In this document: positions 1-13,484 of the stretch, in pieces
Numbering within the stretch: the first letter of the stretch is position 1
Layout of the letters: the number at the start of each line of letters is the position of its first letter
Assembly: GCA_025201365.1 (NCBI GenBank)
Contig: JAIXMF010000220.1
Span: 1-22,889, forward strand
Direction: 5' to 3'
Length of the DNA stretch: 22,889 bases
DNA from: Syncephalis plumigaleata
Lineage: Eukaryota > Zoopagomycota > Zoopagomycetes > Zoopagales > Piptocephalidaceae
Notes under the pieces: generated by a model
Told to the model about the DNA's origin: nothing
The model's database searches: none
Seen by the model: the letters and a program-made list of their open reading frames with translations, nothing else
Translations under genes and position numbers: made by a program

Positions 1-193
1 ATACAGCGCGAATGGATGACATGCCTGCCTTTAGTTGAAACATGCCATCAATGTATTCTATACCATCCACCATTTTGGCTTGATTACCAGGCAATGGATT
101 AAATGGACTAATCGTGTTGGCTGCGCTTATCGAGTGCAATAAAGCAACGATTACGGTGAATGTAGCAAACTGCTTGGCTTTACTAAACATCAT
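1..193 (-). CDS. Secreted protein of unknown function, N-terminal part (runs off the left edge)
   Basis: An open frame starts at the paired ATGs at 193 and 190 (reverse strand) and stays open for 64 codons to the window edge. Residues 1-25 have the form of a signal peptide: a short basic start (FSKAK), a hydrophobic core (FATFTVIVALLHSI) and a small-residue cleavage zone (SAA). The mature part begins NTISPFNPLPGNQ and has no motif I recognise. The protein is therefore probably secreted or enters the ER; its function cannot be told from this fragment. The strand to the right (194-300) is AT-rich and looks like a promoter. It could be longer than seen or contain introns beyond the edge. Confidence 0.6.
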   Translation of the reverse strand, partial: MMFSKAKQFATFTVIVALLHSISAANTISPFNPLPGNQAKMVDGIEYIDGMFQLKAGMSSIRAV

Positions 194-955
194 GATGCAG
201 TTTACTATTATTTTCAATGAATAAGTAGTTCGTAAGTGGCGTGGAAAAATAATTATAAAAAAGCGTAAGCTATTTGGAAGAGATTACAGATGCGGATGGC
301 GAGACAGTCGCTACACATACTTATAGGATAGTTGGCATGGATGATGGGTCCATTAGCATGAACAAGTATGGCAATAATATGGAAGTAGCGGATCTATTTT
401 GGTTCAAGGACATGCTGCGCTATTGCCAAATAAGCCTTCAGCACTTTCAATGACAGATTGATTGGATGGAGAGGAAAAGAAGAAAACACCATATCCAGTC
501 AAGGATTGTTTTTCTCCTATATTTCATACCCCGCACATACCAGTTAAACCATGAATGTTTGCACTTATCATGTAAGTGACATGTTTAGAAATAATTAACG
601 TGTTCATCACCATAAATGATCAAGACACGTCCATAGTGATTTATAGAGTATGAGGGGAATATCATGCATCATAGATAACTTGCTTGTTAGTAGTCATCAT
701 AAAGTAAATAGTCCGATACACACGAATCTATAGGAAATGTTCGTTATTTACATAGTTTAGCCAATGCTGTCATCCATCTGTTTATATTACAATGCTATAT
801 CATAACATAAATAGAATCATTATCAATAGAATAAATTGAGGTGACATTAATGACTAATAAACAATTTATTAAGATTGAAAATAATAAAGAATAAGAAGAG
901 GTTGTTATTAGGGAAATGCGCACATATATCTATTTGTAATGAGAAAAAGACGAGG
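194..955. other. Intergenic region between the secreted-protein gene and the KDM4 stop codon
   Basis: This AT-rich stretch of about 760 bases holds the promoter of the leftmost gene and the 3' UTR of the demethylase gene. TTTATT near 864 would read as AATAAA, a possible poly(A) signal, on the minus strand. A short plus-strand open frame at 337-453 is described in the findings. No RNA gene was seen. Confidence 0.5.
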
Positions 956-3688
<2,733 letters not shown>

Positions 3689-4852
3689 ATGCTACGTATG
3701 CCGTCGTTAATAACACGTCTAGCTATTCTCGCTGTAACTGTATTGTTGCAAGGCGGTGATGCAGCTGAAGATTTCACAATTGAACCCGGTAAGCGGTAGT
3801 AGTTATTGCTGAATATCTCAAGGCAAGTAAGCTCATCTTGACGAGTAATAGGCTTCGAAGCGGTTACTTGCGGTAGTACTATTCGACTGGTTCATCAAGC
3901 AACGCAATATCAACTGCATTCCTTGGAGGCGAAATACGGTACAGGAATACACTAGTTTACACTGGCGAATAGAGTCTAATACTAGTGATACACGATAATA
4001 ATAATAATAACAATATACAGGACAAGGTCAAGGCAGTGGACAGCAAATTGTTACGGCATTAAAGACAGACTCTGATCAGGATTGTTTCTGGCTAGTGAAA
4101 GGATCCATTGGTACCAATTGTTTACGAGGGTAAGTGCTGTACTCGATTCCTTAGAAAAGACCATGTACCTATGGCAATGTCATCCATGACTTACGCATCT
4201 TGGATGATTCCCCTCTTCTAGAACACCCGTACAATGTGGTGATACCATTCGTCTTATGCATTATATGACAGGCAAACACTTGCATAGTCATACGTTTAGT
4301 TCACCCCTCTCGCAACAACAGGAGGTCAGTGGATTTGCCGATGAAGATGATGGTAAGTGATAGATGATGATGGTGGATCTCGTTAAATACTTTTATATTC
4401 ATTATTAGCAATGACTGTACTCATTGTATTTATCTAGGTGATCACTGGATTGTTGAATGTCCCACTGATCTAGCAGCAGCTAATGGTAAATCAGCATGGA
4501 TTGTTGATGGCACATCCGTATGGACACGAGAGATACCCGTGTATCTACGTCATGCCAATACTGACACCTATCTATCTGCATCATCTGACTACATCTACGG
4601 ATCACCCATTCGTGGTCAGATGGAGGTGTCGGCCGCTTCTTATTCGAATGATAACACACTTTGGCAAGCAGCTGTAAGTATAGAGTAGATTTACTTGAGT
4701 AATTAACTAGCTAAACAATATCATTGTTATAGAATGGCGTGTATTTCGGTATTCCTAAGAATAGCAGTAGCAGTAGCAGTAATAATACAGCATCGAATAA
4801 CGAATCTAGCAATAATGATGAACAGACTAAAGATGATCATGATGAATTATAA
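3689..4852 (+). CDS. SDF2-like MIR-domain ER luminal protein with HDEL signal
   Basis: Six exons: 3689-3788, 3852-3938, 4021-4129, 4222-4352, 4438-4673, 4733-4852; 260 aa. Residues 1-26 are a signal peptide (MLRMPSLITRLAILAVTVLL). Three MIR repeats follow, related to those of protein O-mannosyltransferases, with the SDF2 signatures VTCGSTIRLVH, GSGQQIVTA, CGDTIRLMH, LHSHTFSSPLS, QEVSGF and SPIRGQMEV. The protein ends in an acidic Ser/Asn-rich tail and HDEL, an ER retrieval signal. SDF2 proteins act in ER quality control with Hsp40/BiP-type chaperones. An in-frame ATG at 3596 would add 31 hydrophobic residues, but that stretch looks like a CT-rich leader and the 3689 start gives a normal signal peptide, so 3689 is preferred. 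A transposon-like element begins 6 bases after the stop codon. Confidence 0.93.
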
Positions 4853-4858
4853 TAACTA

Positions 4859-4887
4859 CAGTGTTTTTCCATCCAATTTGCGCATTT
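4859..4887 (+). repeat. Left terminal inverted repeat of the 537-bp element
   Basis: Starts CAGTGTTTTTCC directly after TA at 4857-4858 and is matched by the right repeat with two mismatches near the outer end and one near the inner end. Bases 4864-4884 match perfectly. Confidence 0.85.
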
Positions 4888-5080
4888 ATCCTTTAACTTT
4901 TGCGGGTTATTAATAAATAATCTATTCAATTGTTAATGCCATTATTACAATAGAAATGCCAATTGATATAGCATGATAATAATAACAATTCAATATGTAA
5001 TTAATACTTCATTGATAGCGATAATGATCATCATCAATTCTATAAGGTAGATGATACAAGTGTACTAGTATAGTTGGATA

Positions 5081-5287
5081 TTGCCATGTCATGTACTAAC
5101 AAGTAGCTATTGATTATCGTGTATGGAATCGGGATATGGCTGCATGTCTGAATTTCATTCAGATTATTCACGGTCATCGTGCTGATGGTCGTATTCCAAC
5201 ACAATTCCAACGAGGTGCCGTTCCTTCTAAACGTTCAAAGAAAGAAGGACAAGGACAACGGGGGTCCAAACAACGAAAATCAAATTA
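5081..5287 (+). pseudogene. TnpB/Fanzor-like nuclease, C-terminal remnant
   Basis: From 5112 the frame reads DYRVWNRDMAACLNF and continues to a basic tail (SKRSKKEGQGQRGSKQRKS) ending at TAA 5285-5287. The WNRDxxAAxNx block is the form of the third RuvC motif of IS605 TnpB and eukaryotic Fanzor proteins, where the Asp is catalytic. Just upstream (5081-5100) is a broken zinc-knuckle trace, YCH then SC, out of frame by two missing bases relative to the second copy at 13485-13817. The second CxxxxC knuckle is missing and no upstream nuclease domain is present, so this is a dead fragment. The Fanzor label is by motif only; another transposase-derived protein with this C-terminus is possible. Confidence 0.6.
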
Positions 5288-5366
5288 ACCGGGATAGTTA
5301 TAGCTATCTTTCACGAAAATACGTAAGTGTTATTATAACTATCATTTATTCGTAAAACAGAAGGCT

Positions 5367-5395
5367 AACTGCGCAAATTGGATGGAAAAAGTCTG
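5367..5395 (-). repeat. Right terminal inverted repeat of the 537-bp element
   Basis: The reverse complement starts CAGACTTTTTCC. TA follows outside at 5396-5397. It is also homologous to the 13388 end of the larger element. Confidence 0.85.
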
Positions 5396-5546
5396 TATCT
5401 ATTGCTGTCTTATTATATGAATTCATCCTAGAAATAAACAATATTTTGCAATATGTATGTGTATGTATGCATGTATATATTAGTTACACATATTTTATTG
5501 CTATAATTACGATGATAAGAAATGTAAACTGGAATGTTCTAATTGC

Positions 5547-7847
5547 TTATGCAGTTGGCGATGATGAAGTAATCGGTCCTGCACTAGTGGCTGCTTGTGA
5601 ATTAGATGTCGATGATGACGACACCGTAAGTAATGGTGGTGAGGATGATCGTGACTTGACCGACGATGATAGCGTGTCGATGCCCACATTACTCTTACGT
5701 CGACGATGACCGGCTTGCCATGCAGTCGATTCCGTTTGTCTAAATGCAACAATGGCACGATCCACTTCCTCCATCATCTCCAAGGCCATTTGATAGATTT
5801 CACTACCGACTGGATTGTACATGAGTGCATTCTGGAAGATTAATAACATGTCATGATGAAATTCATCTGTTGTATTAATTTTCTAATCAATCAGTCAATC
5901 AATCAATCAATAGTAATCGAGTTAGAAATATATGTTAATTCGCTATTACTGCTATTCTATAGAGGAATCTATTCAATGTTTACTTACACTATCACGTACT
6001 CGCTTGCGTACAGTGTTCAAATCCATAGGACGACGTACGATATCATAGTAGCCTGGTGCCTGTTGACGACGAATAGGCTGAGCAAATATCGAGGCATACC
6101 GATGATTGGCTAGATCGCGCCATATCATTAGTACGAGTTTGCGCCATGTCTTTAGTCGTTCGACCTCCTCCTCGGCTGTCATCTCAGGTCGAGTGATCGG
6201 TGAGGATGTCTTGCTCCAGTGACCGGGTTCACGCTCGGATTCCATGCCTGTCTCGCCTTCTGAGTATCGCATTAGTTATAATGTCGTTCATTCGTATTAT
6301 CTTCCTGTTGATCAAGCACTTACCTGCTAGTGCGGTATGTGTGTCCAATTCAGCGGTACTAACTATTGTGATGGCTAACGTGTTAGTCATGTATATATAT
6401 ATATTTATATTTATATGCAAGTGCACATCAACTATATCGTCTGGTTACCTTCTTCACGTTCTAATTCATTCATTGTTGATTCAGTGGCCGTTTCACGCTT
6501 AACACGCTGCGTGTCATCCGACAAATCCATCGGTGTGGGTCGTTTTCTCGTAGTCTTCGTGTCGGTATCCGTTGTATCCATATTGGTTGCATTATCCACT
6601 GTCTGTGTGTTTATATCTGTCATACTCGTGTCATGTACAATGGATGATTTATCCTTATTTGCATCTGGATTGCTTTCCGTGCTACGTGCACTATGCGATC
6701 TAGTGACCATAGGTGCTGGCAGTGCAGCATCTGTAATCTCTGTGTCCGATTCCATATTACTTGACTCCTTCTCCTGATCGACATCCATCTCTGTGGCAGA
6801 GTCACGTCTTGTTTCATCTACTAGTTGTGCATCATCATGATCACTTGATTGCACGGTTGTAGCTGGTATATCAGTTAATTGATCATCACTTTGTTTAGAC
6901 TCCATATGTTCTTGACTGGATGATTCCGCTTTCGTAATTGGCAATTTAGCAAGTGCATCCTTATTCTCAACCTTCTTGAGTTGTTCCTTATGTTTTGACT
7001 CTTCCTGTGGTACCTCTGCTACTGTCTGTTCAGTAGTAGTAGTAGTAGTAGTAGTAGCAGTCTTCTCATTATCAATATCCATAGTATCAGGTTTCGAATT
7101 AACTGCTGCTGTGGCTGTAGTTAACACCTTGTCCGAGTGCTTAATTAAATACTCATCCCATTGTCCAGTTCGTATTTGATGAATCTCCTCGACAAGCGTA
7201 CTAATCGCTTATGATTAACATGCTGTATCGCGTTTTTATATCATCTATACTACACCTACCGAAGACGATCTTCATCCTCTTTAATCGACTGTTTAAGCTC
7301 TTCCACTCGTAATGCATGAAAACGACCAGCCAACTTCATGACAGCAGGCATATCTAGAGTACGCGTAATATATTAGTACGATATACACATAGACACGTAT
7401 CGATTACATACCGCGTGCTCCACTAGTACCTGTTGATTCTTCAGGTCGACTCTTACTATAGTCATAGTTAGCAATAATAACAAGCGACTATTCACTTTAC
7501 TAACCGTTCTTCTTCAAGGTCAGCAATCAGCTGTTTATATTGCTTTTCGCAATTCTACACATTTGATCGATTGGTTACAATACTGACAAATAGTTTACGC
7601 ATTCCAGTGTAAATACCTTAGGAGTCAACGCTTCCGGTTGCGTAATCAAACGGTGTTGACGTAATATACGCGATACAGTAGGCCAACGATCATCGCCATA
7701 GTGATATATCGCTTGTAGTAAAAGTAGATTATTCAGTGTATTCCATACAGGCTGTGTGGTTATTTGCTCTGTAGGATCAGACACTGGTTGAACTGTAGGT
7801 TCCTCATTATTATTATTATTGCTATCACGCGTTGGACTTTTTAACAT
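5547..7847 (-). CDS. BRD8/Bdc1-like bromodomain protein, probable NuA4-type acetyltransferase subunit
   Basis: Eight exons: 7847-7617, 7554-7505, 7455-7412, 7353-7260, 7200-6449, 6362-6324, 6259-5988, 5882-5547; 605 aa. The N-terminus (about 35-95) has the SANT-like block of BRD8 (LLLLQAIYHYGDDRWPTVSRIL, then CEKQYKQLIADLEEER). A helical stretch follows (RVEELKQSIKEDEDRLR, about 120-160). Residues 165-390 are low-complexity, with a run of eight Thr from a GTA repeat at 7038-7060. The bromodomain is at about 435-545, with WRKLVLMIWRDLANHRY, APGYYDIVRRPMDL and NALMYN; Asn517 is the expected acetyl-lysine contact. BRD8 and fission yeast Bdc1 sit in Tip60/NuA4 complexes, so a histone-acetylation role in the nucleus is inferred. 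Exon 6 is only 39 nt. The gene converges on SDF2, with the 537-bp element between them. Confidence 0.88.
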
Positions 7848-8564
7848 GATGTATTCTGAGTAAAATGAGTGATGAGTAAAGGTAGAGAAAAGTAGTAGTA
7901 GTAAGGAGAGGAGAGGAAGGAGAGGATAGAGTCAAGTCACGACGAGTATTTAGATCAAACAAACAAACAAACAAGATAATACGATGACGTGAGTGAGACA
8001 TGCAGTTAAGTAGTAGTAGTAGTAGTGATATGAATATAACACAATATCATATTTGTTTGTAAACAAAACATAGAAATAGATTGAAATCAGATATACCGCG
8101 CTAAATTAAAAGAACAAAGAATACGCCATTGCTTGATATAGACATCGCAAGCAGAGAGAAATACTACAACGGTAGCAATAACGATGACGACAACAACGAT
8201 AATAATAATAGTAATGATAGTAGTAATAATAGTAATATAGAAGTAATAAAGTAAAACAAATAGTAAAGTGAATATCATGCACAGCACACACACACACACA
8301 CATCCATAAGCACAAACAAAAACATGCCAGAACATGTAATCGTATTCTCGATTCATCTGTCATTAGGCCATTTCTAGTCATATCCATATATCCATGTGTA
8401 TATGTCTATCTATACTCGATGAGACACGATATAAACGAGATCTATATAGCGTATAGTATAGTATAGTAGATCATGGTCTATAGCATGCATCATTCCTTCT
8501 TAGTAATAGAGCACACATACACACACACACACACAGAGAGAGAGTGAGAGAGAGACACGCGCAC
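7848..8564. other. Intergenic: BRD8-like promoter and VPS9 3' region, rich in simple repeats
   Basis: Near 7870-7930 the plus strand is GA-rich, so the BRD8 coding strand is CT-rich upstream of its ATG. Further right are AGT/AAT repeats, a CAAA run (7960-7972), a CA tract (8285-8302) and a second AC/AG tract (about 8515-8555). The open frames on the minus strand here are made of these repeats and are not convincing as genes. Confidence 0.5.
8285..8302. repeat. CA dinucleotide microsatellite
   Basis: Nine CA units. A second, AC-then-AG tract lies at about 8515-8555. Confidence 0.8.
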
Positions 8565-11489
8565 CTATTGACCAACCTCGTCGCCTTCATCGTCAAAGGG
8601 TTCGTCATGCTCACTAGCAATGCTATTGGATATTTCTAATAGAGCCTCGATGGCCGGTGGAAGATGACCGCGATTAGCCTGCAGTACCACTTCACACACG
8701 TCGACATCGACATTAGGGAACATGTCACGTAGCGTGTTAAAGGCAGCGCAATAATCTTTGCTACGCGAGATAGTGCTACGCGATCGAATGGATTGTGCGT
8801 CCGATAGGGTAAATAGCGACGTGCTTGAATCGATGGACATGGTACGTGCACGACGAACACCCATGGGTACATTGGATGTGCCATTGACGGTGTTACCATT
8901 ACTGCTACCATTACTACTACCATTACTACCATTACCGTTATGATGACCTTGGACACCTTGGTTATTGCTGCTCAGACCACGATGAGATGATGTTGTCGGT
9001 GACCATGCAGTAGTGGAGGTGGAGATGCTACTAGGCGGTGGGGACGCGGCACCCGGGAACAGCACCGAACTGGATGTGGTCGAGGCGGTGTCATCATGCT
9101 CGTTTGATTCTAAAAATTGATCGAAGCGTCGAACTGCCCGCTGAGCCATATGGGCGCCCTTGCTTAGAATGCTAAATCCGTTGGAACGTAACGGTGCAGT
9201 GGTATTAGTGGTGGGTGTACCCAATGTACCCAACGAGCCAGACAACGAGGGTCGCCGAGATGGGCCACGGGAAGAAGAGGAAGGCGTCATAGGAGGCGTT
9301 ACATTTTCATAATTAATAGGAGAACGCACTGGCAATGAGCTCACATCTGGTTTCTCGCGGGCCATTTCCTCGAGTGTTCGACTGATATGACTATAGCAGC
9401 AGCAATAATGATGATGATCATTAGAATATAGCTATAATGTTTACATTAGTCATAACTTACCTGTCAAACTCTTCCTTGGTAATTGATAGGAGACTCGCGT
9501 CTAATCGTTCCAGGAAAGATATGACACTTAGCTAAATGACAAGAGAAAAGAAAACAAGGAATCAGTCAGCTGTAATGATGATAATCGTAATATTGCTTAC
9601 CAGATTGGTTAAATAGTAACCTGCTTCTGACTCTAATCGAGATGGATGTCGAAATCGAGAGATATATCTAAGAATAACAAGAACAAGAACAGGGTCAATA
9701 GTTCAATCATTAATATTATGCAATCTCGCAGTGTTGCCACTGTCCTTCAATAATAATGATGATGATAATAACGTACTGAACATTGGAGACCAATTGTTCG
9801 GGATTGGCCTTAATAACTACATAGATAAGAATGGGTAGAAAGATATCGGCACCGGCTGATTCACCTTCCATACGACGAAGTAAGCCTAGTAATGGTACAA
9901 TTGTAATAGCAAATTGATTAGCTAATTGTATCTACTCATACTAAATGGTCTAGATATCTAGTAGTAATACTTACTAAATATAACAATGCAGCAGTTGAGA
10001 ATACAAATCAATTTATCACGCGGTGCTCGATAATTATTCATTTTCAATAATTCTAATCATCATCATCATCATCATCATCATCATGAATAAGCTACTCTTG
10101 CATAATATCCATTTGTTTTCATTACCTTTTTGTGCAAATTCGAAATAGGATGCATTATGTGGACTGGTAGGAATATCTAAATGTCTCTCCTCAATCCATC
10201 GGAATATCTGAATCTTTTGGTGAATAATCTCGTCACGCTCAGCATCATCGGTTGTTCTGGAGCAGAATATCCTAAATATTATCGTTATAATGTCTACTTA
10301 TAGCAATACTACTACTGTCATCATTATCATCGTTGTATACTTACTCGCCAAACAATCGATTCATTACTAGTTTCTCCATGCCTTCACGAGCATTATCGAA
10401 TTCCGCCTCTGGTGCATGTCGCCACTGGTCACACTCGAGCATCTTTCCCTCGATAAACTAGATAGTAAAGCATGTTAAGATGTCTACTTCATGAAGCATG
10501 TCTCTTTTTCTTGTTTGCTGATTAATCAACAAGACCTAGAAATAATACGTACCTCTAGAAAGTCGTGGATAATTCGAATCTGCTCGTTGACCGTCCATGC
10601 TTTCTTGTTAAATTCACGTAGAAAGCTAGTTTCATTGTATTACATTTAGCGATATTGTCTAATCATTAATGACATAATGTGCTCACCTTTTTAGATAGCG
10701 TGTAATGGGTGCAGAGCTACGGTGACGCATTTGCTCCAAGAATTTCCGGTAATCAAACTTTGGCTTTTCGTCCTTTTTATCGGTCTGTCCGCCATCTGCC
10801 GATACCAATGTATTATCTTGCTTCGTATTAGCCGATGATATGGGTAATAATGAGGATACAATAGTGGATAAAGAGGAGAATTGGGAGGACAAAAATGCAC
10901 TGCTATTGCTATTGCTTATAGTACCTTTGCTGTTAATCATGCTTCCATTCGGACTGGCTCCAATCGACGGCTGTCGTTCGCTGGCCTTTGGCGTACGATC
11001 TCCGGCCTCTTTATCGGATTTGGACGTCGACACTGTTAATCGCGGGGTTACTGGCGGCGAGTCTAGCGTGGTGGAGCAATAAAAGTTAGACAGTCGATAC
11101 ATATACAAACGAGGGATTGTAGTGTATATGGTCATTGACTACTTACTAGATAAATCTAGACCATCGCCAATACGTCCAGTTTCATTTAGTAGTGCTGATG
11201 TCGAGTGAATCTGTAGTACCACGGGACGAGACGAGGTTCGTGTGGGCGATTTAAGCGACACTGGTCTTTTCACCTCCGAGCCATTAGAACTACTATTACT
11301 ACTATTATTACTATTATTATTTACACCGATAGTCGGTGTAGTATGTCCCGTGTTGCCATTAACTTGAACATTATTCGGTTGTTGACGTGGGGAAGACTTT
11401 GTCACTGCAGCTGTTGTCGTCAAAGTGTCATCCAAATGGGGTGACTTTACCGATTGAGCCATGATTGCTCCTTCAGTAACACTGATCAT
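8565..11489 (-). CDS. VPS9: Vps9-type Rab5/Vps21 guanine nucleotide exchange factor with C-terminal CUE domain
   Basis: Ten exons: 11489-11147, 11062-10687, 10625-10553, 10457-10345, 10271-10126, 10052-9975, 9885-9777, 9667-9601, 9531-9461, 9390-8565; 733 aa, or 724 from the second ATG at 11462. The family activates Rab5/Vps21 on endosomes for vacuolar sorting. After a Ser/Asn/Thr-rich N-terminus, the helical bundle and VPS9 core run from about 215 to 460: YRKFLEQM, WTVNEQIRIIHDFLEFI, AREGMEKLVMNRLF, YRAPRDKLICILNCCIVIF, then GADIFLPILIYVVIKANPEQL, with the conserved Asp, and GYYLTNL, with the conserved Tyr and Thr. The last ~45 residues form a CUE domain (LRDMFPNVDVDVCEVVLQ, then AIEALLEI) with the MFP and LL ubiquitin-binding marks, as in yeast Vps9. 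A long low-complexity linker with Asn/Gly/Ser repeats joins the two. Which ATG is used is uncertain. Confidence 0.93.
10058..10084. repeat. CAT trinucleotide microsatellite in a VPS9 intron
   Basis: Nine CAT units lie immediately upstream (on the gene strand) of the acceptor of the intron 10125-10053, so they occupy the place of the usual polypyrimidine tract. Confidence 0.85.
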
Positions 11490-13387
11490 TAGCAAAAGGA
11501 TGTAGACTAGGATACTATGTAGAGGATAAGATGGTCGTTGTTATAGTCGTTGCTGTGGTTGATATAATAGTGCTACTCGTCACTGTGGCTGTTGTTGTTG
11601 TTGTTGTCGTATGATGAATACTAGTGTTGTATGCCGTGTTCGTTACCGCTATAGCTGTGGCAGTTGGCGCGGCTATCAGATGCTATGATAATGATAATAA
11701 TGGTCACACTATGTATATCAGATAGCCAATCAAACGCACACTATTTCCCTAGGAAATAAAGGGTCTATGTGGAATATAGGCCAGGGGGAGAGTACAACGA
11801 GCAGAGTGCGAACGCGGGAAATGAAGATGCGAATAAGTAGTAATAAAGAGAAGAAGTAGGACAGGTGCACGACGAATGAAGACGAAAGAGTTCAACGAAC
11901 GTGGCACACAGAAGATAAACGAAGGATAGCAACGGTAAAACAAACGAGATAATAAGCGATAGGATGGATAGAATAGGGACGACAATATTTGTGTGCGTGT
12001 GTGTGCGTGTGTTGTAGTGAAGGAAGCCTGGAAAAGCCAATGGTCTCTCGCCTTACTAAGCCCACATACAACTATCAAATGACCGCTACTCACTAGCTGT
12101 ATACTGTATGGGGAAGACGGCGGAGGCAGTCTTCTGGATGTTAGAAAAGGGAGAAAAGAAAAGTGTAGAGCGATGAGTATTTTGTTGGTCGTCTGTGTTC
12201 AAGGAGAGATGCGTGGGTGAGTGTGAGTGTGCGTGTGGCTGTATGCGGTATGAATAACGAAATGAGTGAGAGCGAATAAGGATGTGTATACTACAATAAT
12301 AATAATAATAAAAATATTGCTGGTTAATATATGTGTGGATGTATGGATGTGTTTACTACTTGCTTTCTTTGCTCTCTTATTCTATGAGTATGGAAGCATA
12401 CACAGCAATGGTAGTCTATGCTTAATGACCCAGAATAGCTTCCTTTAGAAATAAACTAATACGTAAATGAGATGACAGCAGTAAAGTAAATAATAGACAC
12501 AGACGACAAGTGTCAATGAAAGAATGCAGGTTATTAAAGTTAGCGCGGATGCTCTATTGCAGCATAACAATGACTGTAAAGAAGGCATAAAGCATCGCCA
12601 TACGCTTACCTTACAGTGTATCCACACGCTACAATAAGCGTGCAAGACCCGTTTATCGGTAGATGACTTGGCAAACTCGTGTGTGTGTTGACTGATGAGT
12701 GTATGCGTGGAGAACTGAACGGACAGAGAGAGATAGAAGGGAGAGGAACGCGAGCAAACGAAGAATCCGTACGACAGCCAGCGGTCGTGACTTGACTAGA
12801 TTGGCTATAAAAAACAAACAGACAACGTGCGTAGGTCCGCGTGGTATGAGATAGGCCGTGTCCAAACAGTAGGTAACCAAAAGGTCAGTATGGTGTGGAG
12901 ACGAAGCACGCGATGGAAGGCTATATGCCGCCAACAAACAAGCAAGCAATTAGGCAAGCAAAGACGAAGAGAAACCAAAAGTAAGATAGACACTAGGAAG
13001 CACGTGTCTACAGAGTAAGTTCAATGCTACTGAATATATAAACGGCCTACAAGAGCACGGAATGTAACTTAGATGTGCTATAGTAAATAGGTATTGTGTA
13101 AGAAAAACAAATGTATTAAAAAGAAATGTGGTTTTTTCGAGCTCGTTACTTGGTTGGTCAGTTGGTCGACTGGTTAATGCGATTGATTACAGAGAGAGAA
13201 GGTAAGGGAGAGAGAGACAGATCAGTGTAAGAGGGCTCATAAACAGGTCACCAAGATCATCATTAGTTGCATATCTTGCTAATTGAAACACTACAGCTGT
13301 TATAATCATGTTAGACATTACCTCATCTACCGTTTAGTTATTTATTTATGGAGATTACACAATGATTGAATCATGTAGAAACACCTA
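11490..13387. other. Long non-coding stretch upstream of VPS9
   Basis: About 1.9 kb without a convincing gene. Much of it (11760-12060, 12120-12260, 12680-13010, 13190-13230) is purine-rich on the plus strand, so CT-rich on the VPS9 strand, which fits a long leader or promoter. Open frames of 60-118 codons exist on both strands but are low-complexity and lack recognisable domains. GTT/GTC-type repeats lie near 11570-11620 and a GTGTGC run near 11990-12012. Introns in the VPS9 5' UTR cannot be excluded. No tRNA or snRNA was recognised. Confidence 0.45.
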
Positions 13388-13414
13388 CAGGACTTTTCCA
13401 GCCGATTAACACTG
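13388..13414 (+). repeat. Terminal inverted repeat, 13388 end of the 2.27-kb element
   Basis: Begins CAGGACTTTTCCAGCC and contains CCGATTAACA. The inner flank continues to match the right end of the 537-bp element for about 100 non-coding bases. Confidence 0.75.
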
Positions 13415-13484
13415 CTGGCCTTTCGTTTCTATAAATAAATAATAATAGTTATAATAATACGTAGTTTATGTGATTGAGGATACA

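Larger units (their letters stand above)
4859..5395 (+). mobile_element. Non-autonomous TIR element (537 bp) carrying a Fanzor-like remnant
   Basis: The ends are inverted repeats. A perfect 21-base inverted match (4864-4884 against 5370-5390, core CCATCCAATTTGCGC) sits inside TIRs reading CAG-N-N-TTTTTCC. TA lies outside each end (4857-4858 and 5396-5397), as expected for Tc1/mariner-type target duplication. The left end, about 90 bases inside the TIR, and the right end, about 280 bases, match the ends of the larger element at 13388-15657. Inside is only a C-terminal nuclease remnant (5081-5287), so this looks like an internally deleted, MITE-like copy. The superfamily assignment rests on TA and TIR form only. 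The plus sign follows the remnant's direction. Confidence 0.8.

Noticed and set aside
440-520. Possible third copy of the element end (GATTGGATGGA near 458-475)
   Set aside because: Only a short match to the TIR core, no TA-bounded end and no partner repeat nearby.
6200-6777. Plus-strand frames across the BRD8-like gene
   Set aside because: Shadows of the antisense exon and its introns; the minus-strand reading has bromodomain homology and consistent splicing.
8087-8387. Minus-strand frames rich in Ile, Val, Tyr and Cys
   Set aside because: They are translations of AAT/AGT/CA simple repeats, not membrane proteins.
11749-12093. Minus-strand open frames of 91-114 codons upstream of VPS9
   Set aside because: Overlapping frames in CT-rich, low-complexity DNA with no domain. 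They look like chance frames in a long leader.
12653-13018. Open frames on both strands (for example 12653-12949 and 12827-13018)
   Set aside because: They overlap each other antisense, are rich in Arg/Ser or Leu/Ser from biased composition, and show no recognisable family.
13131-13190. tRNA-like look of the GGTTGGTCAGTTGGTCGACTGG stretch
   Set aside because: No B-box (GGTTCRANNCC) and no cloverleaf pairing could be made. It is a degenerate TTGG repeat.
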